From: F23-D06 sp947167635
Lineage (GTDB): Bacteria; Bacteroidota; Bacteroidia; Bacteroidales; WCHB1-69
Length of the DNA stretch: 64,000 nt
Direction: 5' to 3'
Assembly (NCBI GenBank): GCA_947167635.1
Contig: CAMVIT010000006.1
Span: 1 to 64,000 of the forward strand
A program made the translations under genes and the position numbers. This document shows, one piece after another, positions 54,002-61,879 of the stretch. Positions within the stretch are counted from its first letter, which is position 1. Every line of letters begins with the position of its first letter. The notes below the pieces were generated by a model, which searched no databases, was not told the origin of the DNA, and saw only the letters and a list, made by a program, of their open reading frames with translations.

Positions 54002-54594
54002 AATCCCACTTTTCGGACACGCCTTGCGTCGAGTGCGGGTGCGATGAAGCCGGACGCGGCTGTCTGGCGGGTCCTGTTTGTGCCGCCGCCGTGATATTTC
54101 CATACGATTATGTGAATGATGAAATTAACGATTCCAAGCAACTGACGGCTAATCAGCGTGACAAATTGCGTGCCATCATCGAACGCGACGCGCTGGCTTA
54201 CTGCGTGGTCGAGGTGTCAGAAAAGCGTATTGACGAGATCAACATCCTCAACGCCTCCATACAGGGCATGAACGATGCGGTGGAGGGACTTTCCCTCCAA
54301 CCGGAGTTTCTCCTGATTGACGGCAATCGTTTCAAAGACCGCTTGGGTATCCCGTACAAGTGTGTGGTCAAGGGCGATGCGACATATCTCTCCATCGCGG
54401 CGGCCTCTATCTTGGCCAAGACCCACCGCGATGCGCTGATGTCCCGCCTTGATGCCGAGTTCCCCGTGTATGGTTGGAAAAAGAACAAAGGCTATCCCAC
54501 ACCCGAGCATGTCGCCGCTGTGATGCAACACGGCCTCACTCCTTACCATCGCCGCAGTTTCCACTTGAAAAACCAGCTCAGTTTGGAATTTTGA
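53992..54594 (+). CDS. rnhB: Ribonuclease HII
   Basis: 200 residues. It removes ribonucleotides from DNA and RNA-DNA hybrids. Catalytic motif CDEAGRG at 17-23 (Asp18, Glu19), NDSKQLT and LIDGNRF follow, and KTHRDALM is the substrate-binding region. The ATG at 53992 is chosen because the conserved motif starts about 16 residues later; an upstream in-frame start at 53929 lies inside the previous gene. It overlaps the membrane-protein gene by 10 bases. Confidence 0.95.
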   Translation: MVLKSHFSDTPCVECGCDEAGRGCLAGPVCAAAVIFPYDYVNDEINDSKQLTANQRDKLRAIIERDALAYCVVEVSEKRIDEINILNASIQGMNDAVEGLSLQPEFLLIDGNRFKDRLGIPYKCVVKGDATYLSIAAASILAKTHRDALMSRLDAEFPVYGWKKNKGYPTPEHVAAVMQHGLTPYHRRSFHLKNQLSLEF

Positions 54595-54695
54595 TACCTG
54601 CAGAATGCAATGGTATAAAAGGAAGTTAAGAGCATAAACTGTTGACTGTTAATTCGTTTCAGAACATCCATTCCCCAATATTAAACATCCAACAG

Positions 54696-55274
54696 CTATT
54701 GGATACCTAAGCTTTCCTCTATCTCCTGTTCGTTTTTTCCGAGCAGTTTGATATATTGTTCCAATTGGGCGGAGAGAGAGTCGCCGGGATTGCGGTTGAT
54801 GTAGTCGCGGAATTCGTTTTCAGCGCTGCGCACGTCACCGAGAATATCATCGTAGATGATGCCGCGCTGGTAGTAGCAGAACTCGGTCTTGTCGCCGTTG
54901 GGGTACTGCTCCTGGTATTGGTTGAAGATGGCGATGGCTTGCTTGGCGTATTGGGCGGTATGGCTGCGGTCGGTGGCCGACTTGGCCAAGATCATGCTGC
55001 CCACGCCTGCGCGGTAGAGCATTTCAGGTGAAATCTCGTCCTTGGGATAGGCTGTCGCGAAGTCCACCGCCTTGCGGATGAAGCGCCCGAAGAGAGCCGT
55101 GTCGGTGCGCCCGCCAAAGTGATAGACGGAGTCGGCCATGTTGTAAAGCCCCACCACGTCGCGCTGCTTTTGGCCAAAGCTTCTCTTCTCGCCCTGTTTG
55201 GAAGTGTTGTTGTGGCAGCTTGCACACAGTACAACGGCGGCGATGAACAACAGAAGGTATGATGTGCGTCTCAT
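54696..55274 (-). CDS. TPR-like lipoprotein
   Basis: 192 residues. Lipoprotein signal with lipobox VLCASC. The remaining part is helical, with tetratricopeptide-like pairs (YKMLYRAGVGSMILAKSATDRS-like spacing; FCYYQRGIIYDDILGDVRSAENEFRDYI). It resembles outer-membrane lipoproteins that organise envelope complexes. Its start is 6 bases from the def stop, so it lies in the ruvX-def operon as the last gene. No known family assigned. Confidence 0.7.
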   Translation of the reverse strand: MRRTSYLLLFIAAVVLCASCHNNTSKQGEKRSFGQKQRDVVGLYNMADSVYHFGGRTDTALFGRFIRKAVDFATAYPKDEISPEMLYRAGVGSMILAKSATDRSHTAQYAKQAIAIFNQYQEQYPNGDKTEFCYYQRGIIYDDILGDVRSAENEFRDYINRNPGDSLSAQLEQYIKLLGKNEQEIEESLGIQ

Positions 55275-55280
55275 GTCGGT

Positions 55281-55835
55281 CTATTTTCGGTGAATGGTCT
55301 TGTAGCTGGCCTTGGTCTTGCCAGCGGCAATGTCGTTGAGCTGGCGTTTCAGCACCATTTTCTTGATGGGGGAGAGACGGTCCACGAAGACCTTGCCGTC
55401 AAGGTGGTCGTACTCGTGTTGGATGACGCGGGCCACGATGCCGCTGATGTCCTCCTCGTGGAATTGGCCGTTCTCGTCGTAGTACTCGATGTGGATGTTG
55501 GACTTCCGGGTGACATCCTCGCTGATCTGGGGCAGGCTCAGGCAGCCCTCGCTGAAGACGAAGTCGTCACCCCATTCCTCTGTGATGACGGGGTTGATGA
55601 AGGCGCCTTTGCGGAGGTTTTCGTTGGGGTATGACTCGCGGAACGGTTCGGCATCGATGACGAAGAGGCGGATGGCCTTGCCGATCTGGGGCGCGGCCAA
55701 TCCCACGCCGTTGGCATGGTACATGGTCTCGAACATGTCGGCAATCAAGGGTTTCCAATCGGTGTTTTCCACATCGACCTCTTCGGCCGTTTTTCTCAGT
55801 ACGGGCTCGCCGTACACATAAATCGGTAGTATCAT
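55281..55835 (-). CDS. def: Peptide deformylase
   Basis: 184 residues. It removes the formyl group from new proteins. Motifs: GVGLAAPQIG (43-52), EGCLS (Cys98 metal ligand), and HEYDH (140-144) with metal-binding His and catalytic Glu141. Length fits type I/II deformylases. It overlaps ruvX by 4 bases (55832-55835), giving tight coupling. Confidence 0.96.
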   Translation of the reverse strand: MILPIYVYGEPVLRKTAEEVDVENTDWKPLIADMFETMYHANGVGLAAPQIGKAIRLFVIDAEPFRESYPNENLRKGAFINPVITEEWGDDFVFSEGCLSLPQISEDVTRKSNIHIEYYDENGQFHEEDISGIVARVIQHEYDHLDGKVFVDRLSPIKKMVLKRQLNDIAAGKTKASYKTIHRK

Positions 55836-56284
55836 AGGTTGTTTTCTCTTTGTTTAATCATGTCTTGTTGCTCCATGTAGGATTGCAGGATTATGGTTGC
55901 GCTCATCTTGTCCACCAAGGCCTTGTTTTGCCGTTCCTTTTTGCTCAAGCCGATGTCGATCATGGTCTGGAAAGCGATGCGGGAGGTGAAGCGCTCGTCC
56001 ATGCGGGCAAGGGTGGTGCCGGGCGAGATGTTGGGCAGCTCCTTGCGCAGGCGCTTGACGAAGGGCTCCACGAAGCGCGCCGAGTCGGAGGGCGTGTTGT
56101 CGAGCTTGCGAGGCTCACCGACTACCACGACGTCAACCTTCTCCTTCTGCAGATAGGCTTTCAGGAAATCGAAGGCCTGCGCCACAGGAATGGTGTCCAA
56201 TGCGTTGGCGCAAATCTGCAGCTCGTCGGTGACGGCAAAGCCGACCCTTTTTTGTCCGTAATCTATAGCTAAAATGCGTCCCAT
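55832..56284 (-). CDS. ruvX: RuvX/YqgF Holliday-junction resolvase-like nuclease
   Basis: 150 residues from the ATG at 56284. RNase H-like fold: opening GRILAIDYGQKRVGFAV (Asp near 7), then VVVGEPRKLDNTPSD, and DERFTS with later conserved Asp in DKMSATIILQSYM. YqgF proteins act on Holliday junctions or in pre-16S rRNA maturation. A CAAAGATA element lies upstream on the minus strand (56297-56304), supporting this start over one five residues earlier. Confidence 0.9.
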   Translation of the reverse strand: MGRILAIDYGQKRVGFAVTDELQICANALDTIPVAQAFDFLKAYLQKEKVDVVVVGEPRKLDNTPSDSARFVEPFVKRLRKELPNISPGTTLARMDERFTSRIAFQTMIDIGLSKKERQNKALVDKMSATIILQSYMEQQDMIKQRENNL

Positions 56285-56296
56285 AATAAGTGGCGG

Positions 56297-56304
56297 CAAA
56301 GATA
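56297..56304 (-). promoter_or_regulatory. -7 promoter element of ruvX-def
   Basis: Reads TATCTTTG on the minus strand, 12 bases before the ruvX ATG. Confidence 0.6.
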
Positions 56305-56359
56305 CTAAAAAAGATGAAAAATGCGCCTCTTTCTTGGAGACGCATGTGATCGTAAAGGG

Positions 56360-56434
56360 TGGGAACTACTAGGTTCGAACTAGTGACCCCCTGCTTGTAA
56401 GGCAGGTGCTCTGAACCAACTGAGCTAAGCTCCC
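56360..56434 (-). tRNA. tRNA-Val (TAC)
   Basis: A 75-base cloverleaf on the minus strand: acceptor GGGAGCT / AGTTCCC (one G-T wobble), anticodon stem CCTGC/GCAGG with loop CTTACAA and anticodon TAC, and T arm ACTAG/CTAGT. CCA is not encoded. A promoter element lies at 56449-56456. Confidence 0.93.
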
Positions 56435-56448
56435 GTTTTTCGAGGGTG

Positions 56449-56456
56449 CAAAAATA
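56449..56456 (-). promoter_or_regulatory. -7 promoter element of tRNA-Val
   Basis: Reads TATTTTTG on the minus strand, 14 bases before the tRNA 5' end. Confidence 0.65.
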
Positions 56457-56521
56457 TCATTTTTTTTGAATCCAGCACCCTGGGATTTGATAAATATGTT
56501 TTTGTTCTGATAATAAGATTC

Positions 56522-57097
56522 TTAGAACTGGAAGCCTGCGCAGATGTTGATGAATTGTGGGTGGTCGCCATCTTTGTTTTGGAAATATTTCAAAAGACTG
56601 TAGCGATAGTTGACACCCAAGACGATGGGGCCGAATTTCATGTCGAAGCCGGTGGTCAGCAGCGCCTGGTTGGTGTTAAGCGTTTTTTTGTCATATCCGA
56701 GCTCGTTTTTCGTGACCTGCAGGACAGGCTGGTAGATGACACCCACAAAGGGCAGGAATGCCGATTTCCGGCCGAGCTGCACGTTGCCGACGAGTTTGAC
56801 AGGGACCTGGATGTGGCGGGTCTCCACCTTCTGGTCGGTGAGCCCTAATGTGTTGTTGGTGAAAGTGCCTTTGTAGAAAGCATATCCGACACCGATTTCT
56901 GCATAGACATATTTTCCTGCGCGGAAAAAGAGGCCGAATTCGCCATTGGCAAGGCCTTCAAGCTTGTCTTCGTATGAATAGTCCTTGTTGATGGAGAAGG
57001 TGGTGCCCAATTTAAAACCGAATTGAGTCCATTTCTGGGCGTGGATGCTGGTGCAGCCAAATGTAATCAGCAAAAGTACAAATACTGCTTTTTTCAT
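56522..57097 (-). CDS. Outer-membrane beta-barrel protein
   Basis: 191 residues. Signal peptide (AVFVLLLITFGCTSIHAQ) and a chain of aromatic, alternating strands (WTQFGFKLGTTFSI, YVYAEIGVGYAFYKG, FLPFVGVIYQPVLQV, GPIVLGVNYRYSLLKYF) ending in FQF, as in small barrels. It overlaps pth by 4 bases, and lies last in an operon with rsmD and pth. Partner is unknown. Confidence 0.75.
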   Translation of the reverse strand: MKKAVFVLLLITFGCTSIHAQKWTQFGFKLGTTFSINKDYSYEDKLEGLANGEFGLFFRAGKYVYAEIGVGYAFYKGTFTNNTLGLTDQKVETRHIQVPVKLVGNVQLGRKSAFLPFVGVIYQPVLQVTKNELGYDKKTLNTNQALLTTGFDMKFGPIVLGVNYRYSLLKYFQNKDGDHPQFINICAGFQF

Positions 57098-57705
57098 GAC
57101 TGTGGTTCTTTGGTGGTTGTTTCAGATGTCGGATGGGTGTTGTTGAATTGATTCATAGTGTGTTGCAGACCTGCCGTGGCGAAGGACTTGACGGCCTCCA
57201 CCGCGCGTTGGATGCAGGGGTCCACAAGTTTGAGTTCCTCGCTGGAGAAACGCCCCAGCACATAGTCGACTTGGTACCCCATGGCGAAGTCCTTGCCGAT
57301 GCCGCAGCGCAGCCGCGGGAAGTTGGAGTGGCCCAGTTGCTCGATGATGTTGTTGAGCCCGTTGTGGGAGCCGCCACCGCCCTTGGGCTTGATTTTGAAG
57401 CTGCCGAGGGGGAGGTCGAGGTCGTCGCAGATCACCATGCAGTGGTCGGGTGCGATCTCTTCGGCATTGAGCCAATATTTGACCGCCTTGCCGCTGAGGT
57501 TCATGTAGGTGGTGGGCATCACCAACACGAGTGTGCGCCCTTTGTAGGTGGCACGGGCCACGTAAGCGAGGCGGTCCACCGAGAAGGTCGCCTTGAGGTT
57601 CGCCGCGACGGCATTGACCACTTCGAAGCCGTAGTTGTGCCTCGTGCCGGCATATTGCTGTTCGGCGTTGCCAAGTCCTACTATAAGGTATTTCTTATCG
57701 TTCAT
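57094..57705 (-). CDS. pth: Peptidyl-tRNA hydrolase
   Basis: 203 residues. It frees tRNA from stalled peptidyl-tRNA. Conserved: VGLGNAEQQYAGTRHNYGF (9-27) with catalytic His23, PTTYMNLSGKAV, and CDDLDLPLGSFKIKPKGGGGSHNGL. The protein ends with a Thr-rich tail beyond the usual length. Overlaps the next gene by 4 bases and rsmD by 11. Confidence 0.96.
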   Translation of the reverse strand: MNDKKYLIVGLGNAEQQYAGTRHNYGFEVVNAVAANLKATFSVDRLAYVARATYKGRTLVLVMPTTYMNLSGKAVKYWLNAEEIAPDHCMVICDDLDLPLGSFKIKPKGGGGSHNGLNNIIEQLGHSNFPRLRCGIGKDFAMGYQVDYVLGRFSSEELKLVDPCIQRAVEAVKSFATAGLQHTMNQFNNTHPTSETTTKEPQS

Positions 57706-58276
57706 CGTCGTCTTTTTCAGTGGATTTTTCCTCCTCTGACGTCATGTTTACAAAGAAGGTGAAATTGAGTTTGCCGTAAATTCTGTGTTGGTAGAAATTG
57801 GGATGGGCGGAAAAGTCGTGTTCCTTGGAGTGCTCCATGACCAGCCAGCCGTCAGGGTTGAGTAAGTCGTTGGCAAAAACGTTGTCGATGATTTTTCCGA
57901 TGCCCTCCAATTGGTAGGGAGGGTCGGCGAAGATGATGTCGAATTTCGTTCGGCATTTTTCCGTGTATGCGAAAGCATCCTGACGAACGACGGCGGCATT
58001 GTGGTAGTCTAACTGCTCGAGCGTGCGTTGTATGAAACGGGTGCAGCGTGGGTCAATATCCACGGCTACAACAGACTGGGCTCCTCTGGAGGCGAATTCG
58101 TAGGTGATGTTGCCGGTGCCGGAAAACAGGTCGAGCACGCGCACACGATCGAAGAAGAAGTAGTTGTTCAGAATGTTGAACAAGCTCTCCTTGCCAAGAT
58201 CGGTGGTGGGTCGCACGGGGAGGTTTTCTGGCGCCACGATGTGGCGTCCCCTGTTTTTTCCGCTGATGATTCTCAT
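57695..58276 (-). CDS. rsmD: 16S rRNA (guanine966-N2)-methyltransferase
   Basis: 193 residues. SAM-binding loop DLFSGTGN at 49-56 and catalytic DPPYQ at 118-122. It methylates G966 of 16S rRNA (E. coli numbering). It ends in an acidic tail (EEEKSTEKDDDER) not part of the family core. Operon partner pth and DUF3822 overlap at each end; DUF3822-rsmD adjacency is usual in Bacteroidota. Confidence 0.94.
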   Translation of the reverse strand: MRIISGKNRGRHIVAPENLPVRPTTDLGKESLFNILNNYFFFDRVRVLDLFSGTGNITYEFASRGAQSVVAVDIDPRCTRFIQRTLEQLDYHNAAVVRQDAFAYTEKCRTKFDIIFADPPYQLEGIGKIIDNVFANDLLNPDGWLVMEHSKEHDFSAHPNFYQHRIYGKLNFTFFVNMTSEEEKSTEKDDDER

Positions 58277-58968
58277 TACAAGATGGTTATGTTGTCAATG
58301 TAGTTTGCCAACAGGTCGGTCAGCTTTTTGTTGGTTTTGTCAAAATTCTGGACATACAACATGGGATCGCTCAATCCGAGTTGCTGGACGCTGTTCAGCG
58401 TGTAATACAGCAGGTCCACGTTTTCGATGTGGTGTGTGCGGTTGATGAGCAGAATCTCGCCTTTTTGGACGGCAAGAATGTCGGCAAAGGATTTGTTGAT
58501 GGAAAGCAGCACGGAGGAGATGTGCTGCTGGTCTTGCAAGAAACGGTATAGCAGTGTGGCTTCGCTCAGGAAACGGGGCGTGCACGGCAATCCCGCCAAC
58601 GTGGAGTATTCGTTCTGGGTGAGGAAATACAGCGACTTGTAGTGCCCCAAGGTGTCGCAAAAGTGCTGGCCATACTGGGACAGGTCGAATTGTGTCTCCA
58701 GATAGGCGCGTGATTTGCTCTCATCGTATATGACATCAGGCACGAGCAGGGGCATCCTGGTGGCGATGACGATGTCGATGGCTTGTCCGGAGTCTTGCTC
58801 CATGTTGAAAAAACGGGGCGCTTTGTCGGAGATGAGCGCGTTTTCTGCTGCAGGGTAGAATGCATCTTGGTATTTGCCGTCGTCACGGAGGCAATAAAGC
58901 GAAAATCCATCCGGAGTGAGTCGGATGGATCTCGTATAACATTGGGTCAATAAAGAGTTCATGGCCAT
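58276..58968 (-). CDS. DUF3822 family protein
   Basis: 230 residues without signal peptide. Residues 15-40 (IRLTPDGFSLYCLRDDG) and the acidic end of the first half (TRMPLLVPDVIYDES) fit the DUF3822 family, which is known from structural surveys as an actin-like (ASKHA) fold of unknown role. It overlaps rsmD and the next gene by one base each. Confidence 0.8.
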   Translation of the reverse strand: MAMNSLLTQCYTRSIRLTPDGFSLYCLRDDGKYQDAFYPAAENALISDKAPRFFNMEQDSGQAIDIVIATRMPLLVPDVIYDESKSRAYLETQFDLSQYGQHFCDTLGHYKSLYFLTQNEYSTLAGLPCTPRFLSEATLLYRFLQDQQHISSVLLSINKSFADILAVQKGEILLINRTHHIENVDLLYYTLNSVQQLGLSDPMLYVQNFDKTNKKLTDLLANYIDNITIL

Positions 58969-59645
58969 TATTCCCAGCTGCCGGTGGTGCTGGCCTCGGT
59001 GAGGGAGCCCATGTACATGTCGGCGTATTGGTCTCTGTATTGTTTCTCTTCGGAAAGGTTGTTGTAGAAAATCTTGTTCCAGAGCTTGCTCAGAACACCT
59101 GAGCTCTCGGGGCTGATGCTGCGCTCCATGTTGACCAGGATGTCATCCAAGGGAACATCGATGCGATAGACGGGAATTTCATACGTGCGGGATGCGATGG
59201 AGCCCGTCTGGATCTCATATTGCTTCTTGTCGCTGAAGGGGATGTACTGGAAATTCTTGAAGTTCTCGGCCGTCAACTTGTGGTCAATGTCGAGCATTTT
59301 CTCGATGGCGGGCACGTCCACGACCTCTTTGTGGATGAGGCCGAGCTTGAAGGCCTGGGCCTCGCTCATGGTGTCGGGGAAGTTACCGACGTTTTTCTCA
59401 ATCTGCACGGTTCCGTTGTTGACAAAATCAACGAGACTGTCCATGGAGGAAGCATATTTTTTGTAAACGGTCTTGTAAATGGCCTGGGCGCTTCGGATGG
59501 TCGTGAGGTTCGTGACGTTGGCAGACTTGCGGAGTTCGTACACTTGTCTGAATTTTTCGGGACGCATGATGCTTCGAGCAGCGAAAATGGCTAAGACCAA
59601 AGCTGCAAGGATCAGGATAACGGTGAAAATCTTTCTAGTTTTCAT
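58968..59645 (-). CDS. Pilin-like membrane protein of unknown function
   Basis: 225 residues. One hydrophobic N-terminal helix (FTVILILAALVLAIFAARSI) precedes a soluble alpha/beta domain with TIRSAQAIYKTVYKKYASSMDSLVDFVNNG, a spacing reminiscent of type II/IV pseudopilins. No prepilin peptidase or secretion gene is nearby. It is the first gene of the operon: promoter at 59687-59694, then DUF3822, rsmD, pth and the barrel protein, all overlapping. The pilin resemblance is pattern only. Confidence 0.65.
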   Translation of the reverse strand: MKTRKIFTVILILAALVLAIFAARSIMRPEKFRQVYELRKSANVTNLTTIRSAQAIYKTVYKKYASSMDSLVDFVNNGTVQIEKNVGNFPDTMSEAQAFKLGLIHKEVVDVPAIEKMLDIDHKLTAENFKNFQYIPFSDKKQYEIQTGSIASRTYEIPVYRIDVPLDDILVNMERSISPESSGVLSKLWNKIFYNNLSEEKQYRDQYADMYMGSLTEASTTGSWE

Positions 59646-59686
59646 AACTTATTTGGATTATATTTTTTTTCTTTAAAAATTGCGGG

Positions 59687-59694
59687 CAAAAGTA
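59687..59694 (-). promoter_or_regulatory. -7 promoter element of the operon 59645 to 56522
   Basis: Reads TACTTTTG on the minus strand, 42 bases before the ATG at 59645. Confidence 0.6.
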
Positions 59695-59758
59695 GTAAAA
59701 AATCCTCTATCTTCATATAATACTTTTAAAAAAAAATCAATGCTTGACTGTCAGCAAA

Positions 59759-60394
59759 TTAGAAGGTGATGCGGTGGATGCCCGGCGCGTGTTTTTCCTC
59801 AATCAGACGGCGCAGGCAGTCGTAGTCCTCTTTCCGCTCGACAAAGTCCAGACGGGCCGTCTCCACTAACAAAATGGGCAGGGTGGGGTGTTGCTCGAAG
59901 TAGGTGATGTAGCTGTTCTGGATGTCCTGTAAGTACTGCGCCGTGATCTCCTGCTCGTATTCCCGGCCTCGCTTGGCGATGTTCTGCAGCAGATGTTGTG
60001 TGTCGTTGTAAAGGTATAAAATGAGGTCCGGTTTGGGAAGGAAGGATGAGATGGTGTCAAAAACGTTCTTGTAGAGGTTGTATTCGTCTGTCAGCAGATT
60101 GTTTTTCGAAAAGATGATGCACTTGTCGATGAAGTAGTCCCCCACGACGGCTTCCGTGAAGAGGTCGCGGGCGGAAAGCAGTGATTTGAGCTGCTGGTAG
60201 CGGTCCATCAGGAAGGTCATCTCCACGGGAAAAGCGTAATGGACGGGGTCTTTGTAGAATTTCGGCAGGAAAGGGTTGTCCGCGAAGCGCTCCAGGACGA
60301 GCTCCGCGTTATAGTCGGCGGCAAACATTTTGGCCAGGGTGGTTTTCCCGGCACCGATGCATCCTTCGACAACTATGTAATTGTAGGGTGTCAT
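59759..60394 (-). CDS. Deoxynucleoside kinase
   Basis: 211 residues. It phosphorylates deoxynucleosides for dNTP salvage. P-loop GCIGAGKTT (11-19) preceded by YIVVE, and the ERFADNPFLPKFY, FTEAVVGDYFIDKCIIF (ERS/DRS-type region) segments are typical of the dNK/dGK-dAK family. It sits 18 bases downstream of folK on the same strand. Confidence 0.9.
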   Translation of the reverse strand: MTPYNYIVVEGCIGAGKTTLAKMFAADYNAELVLERFADNPFLPKFYKDPVHYAFPVEMTFLMDRYQQLKSLLSARDLFTEAVVGDYFIDKCIIFSKNNLLTDEYNLYKNVFDTISSFLPKPDLILYLYNDTQHLLQNIAKRGREYEQEITAQYLQDIQNSYITYFEQHPTLPILLVETARLDFVERKEDYDCLRRLIEEKHAPGIHRITF

Positions 60395-60412
60395 ATTGTG
60401 ATAACGTCAAGG

Positions 60413-60886
60413 TCAAAAACTATCGTGTTCAAGGTGGAACGCTTCGCCCGGCCTGTCTTCCACAATGCGGACGCCCAGCTCGGCGAGTTCTGTCCGCACG
60501 AAGTCGCGCTCCGGGATATGGGGATGCGGCAGGGTCAACCGTTCGTCATGGTAGCTCATGCCGTCGTAATCGAGGATGTCCAAGTCGATGGTACGGCTGC
60601 TATAGACGGCGGCCCCGTGCTCGATGCGGGTCTTCGTGGTCCGGCCGAGCTCGCGCTCGATGGATTGCAACTCGTCTAACAGTTCCAATGGCGTCAGATA
60701 GGTGCGAAGCACCAAAGACTGGTTCAGGAACGGGGGTGCGTCGAAGCCCCAGGCGTCCGTTTCCGTGACGCGGGAGCAGCGCTCAATACTCCCCACACGC
60801 TCCGCCATGCGCATGATGGCTCGTGCGAGGTGGCCGGCGCGGTCACCCAGGTTGCTGCCCAAACCGATGATTGCCCGTTTTGTCAT
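60413..60886 (-). CDS. folK: 2-amino-4-hydroxy-6-hydroxymethyldihydropteridine diphosphokinase
   Basis: 157 residues. It transfers pyrophosphate from ATP to the pterin, a folate step. Opening IIGLGSNLGDRAGHL, then FLNQSLVLRT, and RTIDLDILDYDGM with the two metal-binding Asp. Start ATG at 60886 follows a CAAAGATA element on the minus strand. Confidence 0.93.
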   Translation of the reverse strand: MTKRAIIGLGSNLGDRAGHLARAIMRMAERVGSIERCSRVTETDAWGFDAPPFLNQSLVLRTYLTPLELLDELQSIERELGRTTKTRIEHGAAVYSSRTIDLDILDYDGMSYHDERLTLPHPHIPERDFVRTELAELGVRIVEDRPGEAFHLEHDSF

Positions 60887-60894
60887 AGCGGCGG

Positions 60895-60902
60895 CAAAGA
60901 TA
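60895..60902 (-). promoter_or_regulatory. -7 promoter element of folK
   Basis: Reads TATCTTTG on the minus strand, 8 bases before folK ATG. Confidence 0.6.
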
Positions 60903-60926
60903 AAAAAAATGCCCGCATGCGGGCAT
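60902..60926 (-). terminator. Terminator of the small gene upstream of folK
   Basis: An 18-base perfect palindrome ATGCCCGCATGCGGGCAT (60909-60926) followed on the minus strand by a T run. It faces away from a gene that otherwise would not be noticed, which supports the 49-residue frame at 60945-61094. Confidence 0.75.
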
Positions 60927-60944
60927 CTCTTTCGTTATTTGTTT

Positions 60945-61094
60945 TTAATTGTTGATGATCATGACCGTCGGCCCGCAAGCGGTGGAAAACATTACCAAAG
61001 ACTGTGAATACATTAAGAGATTGTCGATGATACGGCGGGAAGGTCTCTCTCTCTTGGCGGTCTTTTTCTTTGAATGGGTAGAGGTTATCTCCAT
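60945..61094 (-). CDS. Possible 49-residue small basic/hydrophobic protein
   Basis: Reading frame from ATG at 61094 to TAA at 60945. The first 24 residues are strongly basic and polar (KKKTAKRERPSRR); the rest is hydrophobic with a short Cys-Gly-Pro (STACGPTVMIINN). The stop is followed after 18 bases by a perfect-palindrome terminator on the same strand, as expected for a real gene. No clear TAnnTTTG element or strong ribosome-binding site is seen upstream, so the start is uncertain. No family recognised. The rest of 61095-61267 shows nothing else. Confidence 0.45.
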   Translation of the reverse strand: MEITSTHSKKKTAKRERPSRRIIDNLLMYSQSLVMFSTACGPTVMIINN

Positions 61095-61267
61095 GGGCAA
61101 TTAATTTGATGAATAAATGCAATGTGGTTGTATAACGGCATATGTTTTGAAATATTATACGTCCTCCATTTTTTTTGCCGGCGGGGGAACATTGCTTGAC
61201 GATGTCACAAGGCGTGCCCGCGGCACAGGCTGCTTTCCCGGCACATTGTTTAAGCGAATCTTGGCGC

Positions 61268-61297
61268 TTGACCCTAATCCCTTTTTTTGTATTTTTG
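61268..61297 (+). promoter_or_regulatory. Promoter of the phosphatase/acyltransferase pair
   Basis: TTG at 61268-61270, 19 bases, then TATTTTTG at 61290-61297: a consensus-spaced promoter 18 bases before the ATG at 61316. Confidence 0.8.
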
Positions 61298-61315
61298 CAG
61301 CCTAAATAATTGGCG

Positions 61316-61879
61316 ATGGAAGGATGGACCCTCTTCATGGATCGCGACGGCGTGGTGAATGTGCAGATTGTGGATGGCTATGTGCTGCGCCCCGAACAAT
61401 TCACCTATACGCCCCATTTCTTGGAGGCGATGCGACTGGTGCGCCCCCGCTTCCAACACATCATCCTTGTCACCAACCAGCAATGCGTGGGCAAGGGTCT
61501 CTGCTCCCAGGAAGACATTGATGCGATTCATGGCCGTCTCCAAGGACAGCTTGAGGTGCAGGGAACCCCTTTCGACCGTGTTTACTGCTGCCCTCATCTG
61601 GCAGAGGATTTCTGCACATGCCGAAAACCCAACATCGGTATGTTCCTGCAGGCACTCCATGACTTTCCCGACATAGATCCTGCACGGTCATTGATGGTGG
61701 GAGACACCCTCTCCGACATGCAGTTCGCGCGCAATGCCGGCATATATGCCATCCATGTGGGTGCTGTCCGCCATCCTGAGTTCGAGACAGTCATGGACAT
61801 TGCATCCTCGCATTTCGGCTCCCTGTACGATTTCGCCCTCCATTTGGAAGATATTCTCCCCGTCTTATACAAATCCTGA
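61316..61879 (+). CDS. gmhB: D-glycero-D-manno-heptose 1,7-bisphosphate phosphatase-like HAD enzyme
   Basis: 187 residues. HAD nucleophile motif MDRDGVVN (Asp9, Asp11), later GDTLSDM, and the GmhB-type zinc site CCPH...CTCRKP (Cys-x-His and Cys-x-Cys). GmhB removes the 7-phosphate of heptose bisphosphate during lipopolysaccharide core synthesis. Other LPS core genes are not next to it, so the exact sugar is not proven. Start ATG 61316 follows the promoter; its stop overlaps the acyltransferase start by one base (TGATG). Confidence 0.85.
   Translation: MEGWTLFMDRDGVVNVQIVDGYVLRPEQFTYTPHFLEAMRLVRPRFQHIILVTNQQCVGKGLCSQEDIDAIHGRLQGQLEVQGTPFDRVYCCPHLAEDFCTCRKPNIGMFLQALHDFPDIDPARSLMVGDTLSDMQFARNAGIYAIHVGAVRHPEFETVMDIASSHFGSLYDFALHLEDILPVLYKS

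Noticed and set aside
60883..61338. A 151-residue minus-strand frame before folK.
   Set aside because: It runs through a terminator and the folK promoter and has no conserved pattern; the 49-residue frame inside the same region fits the terminator better.
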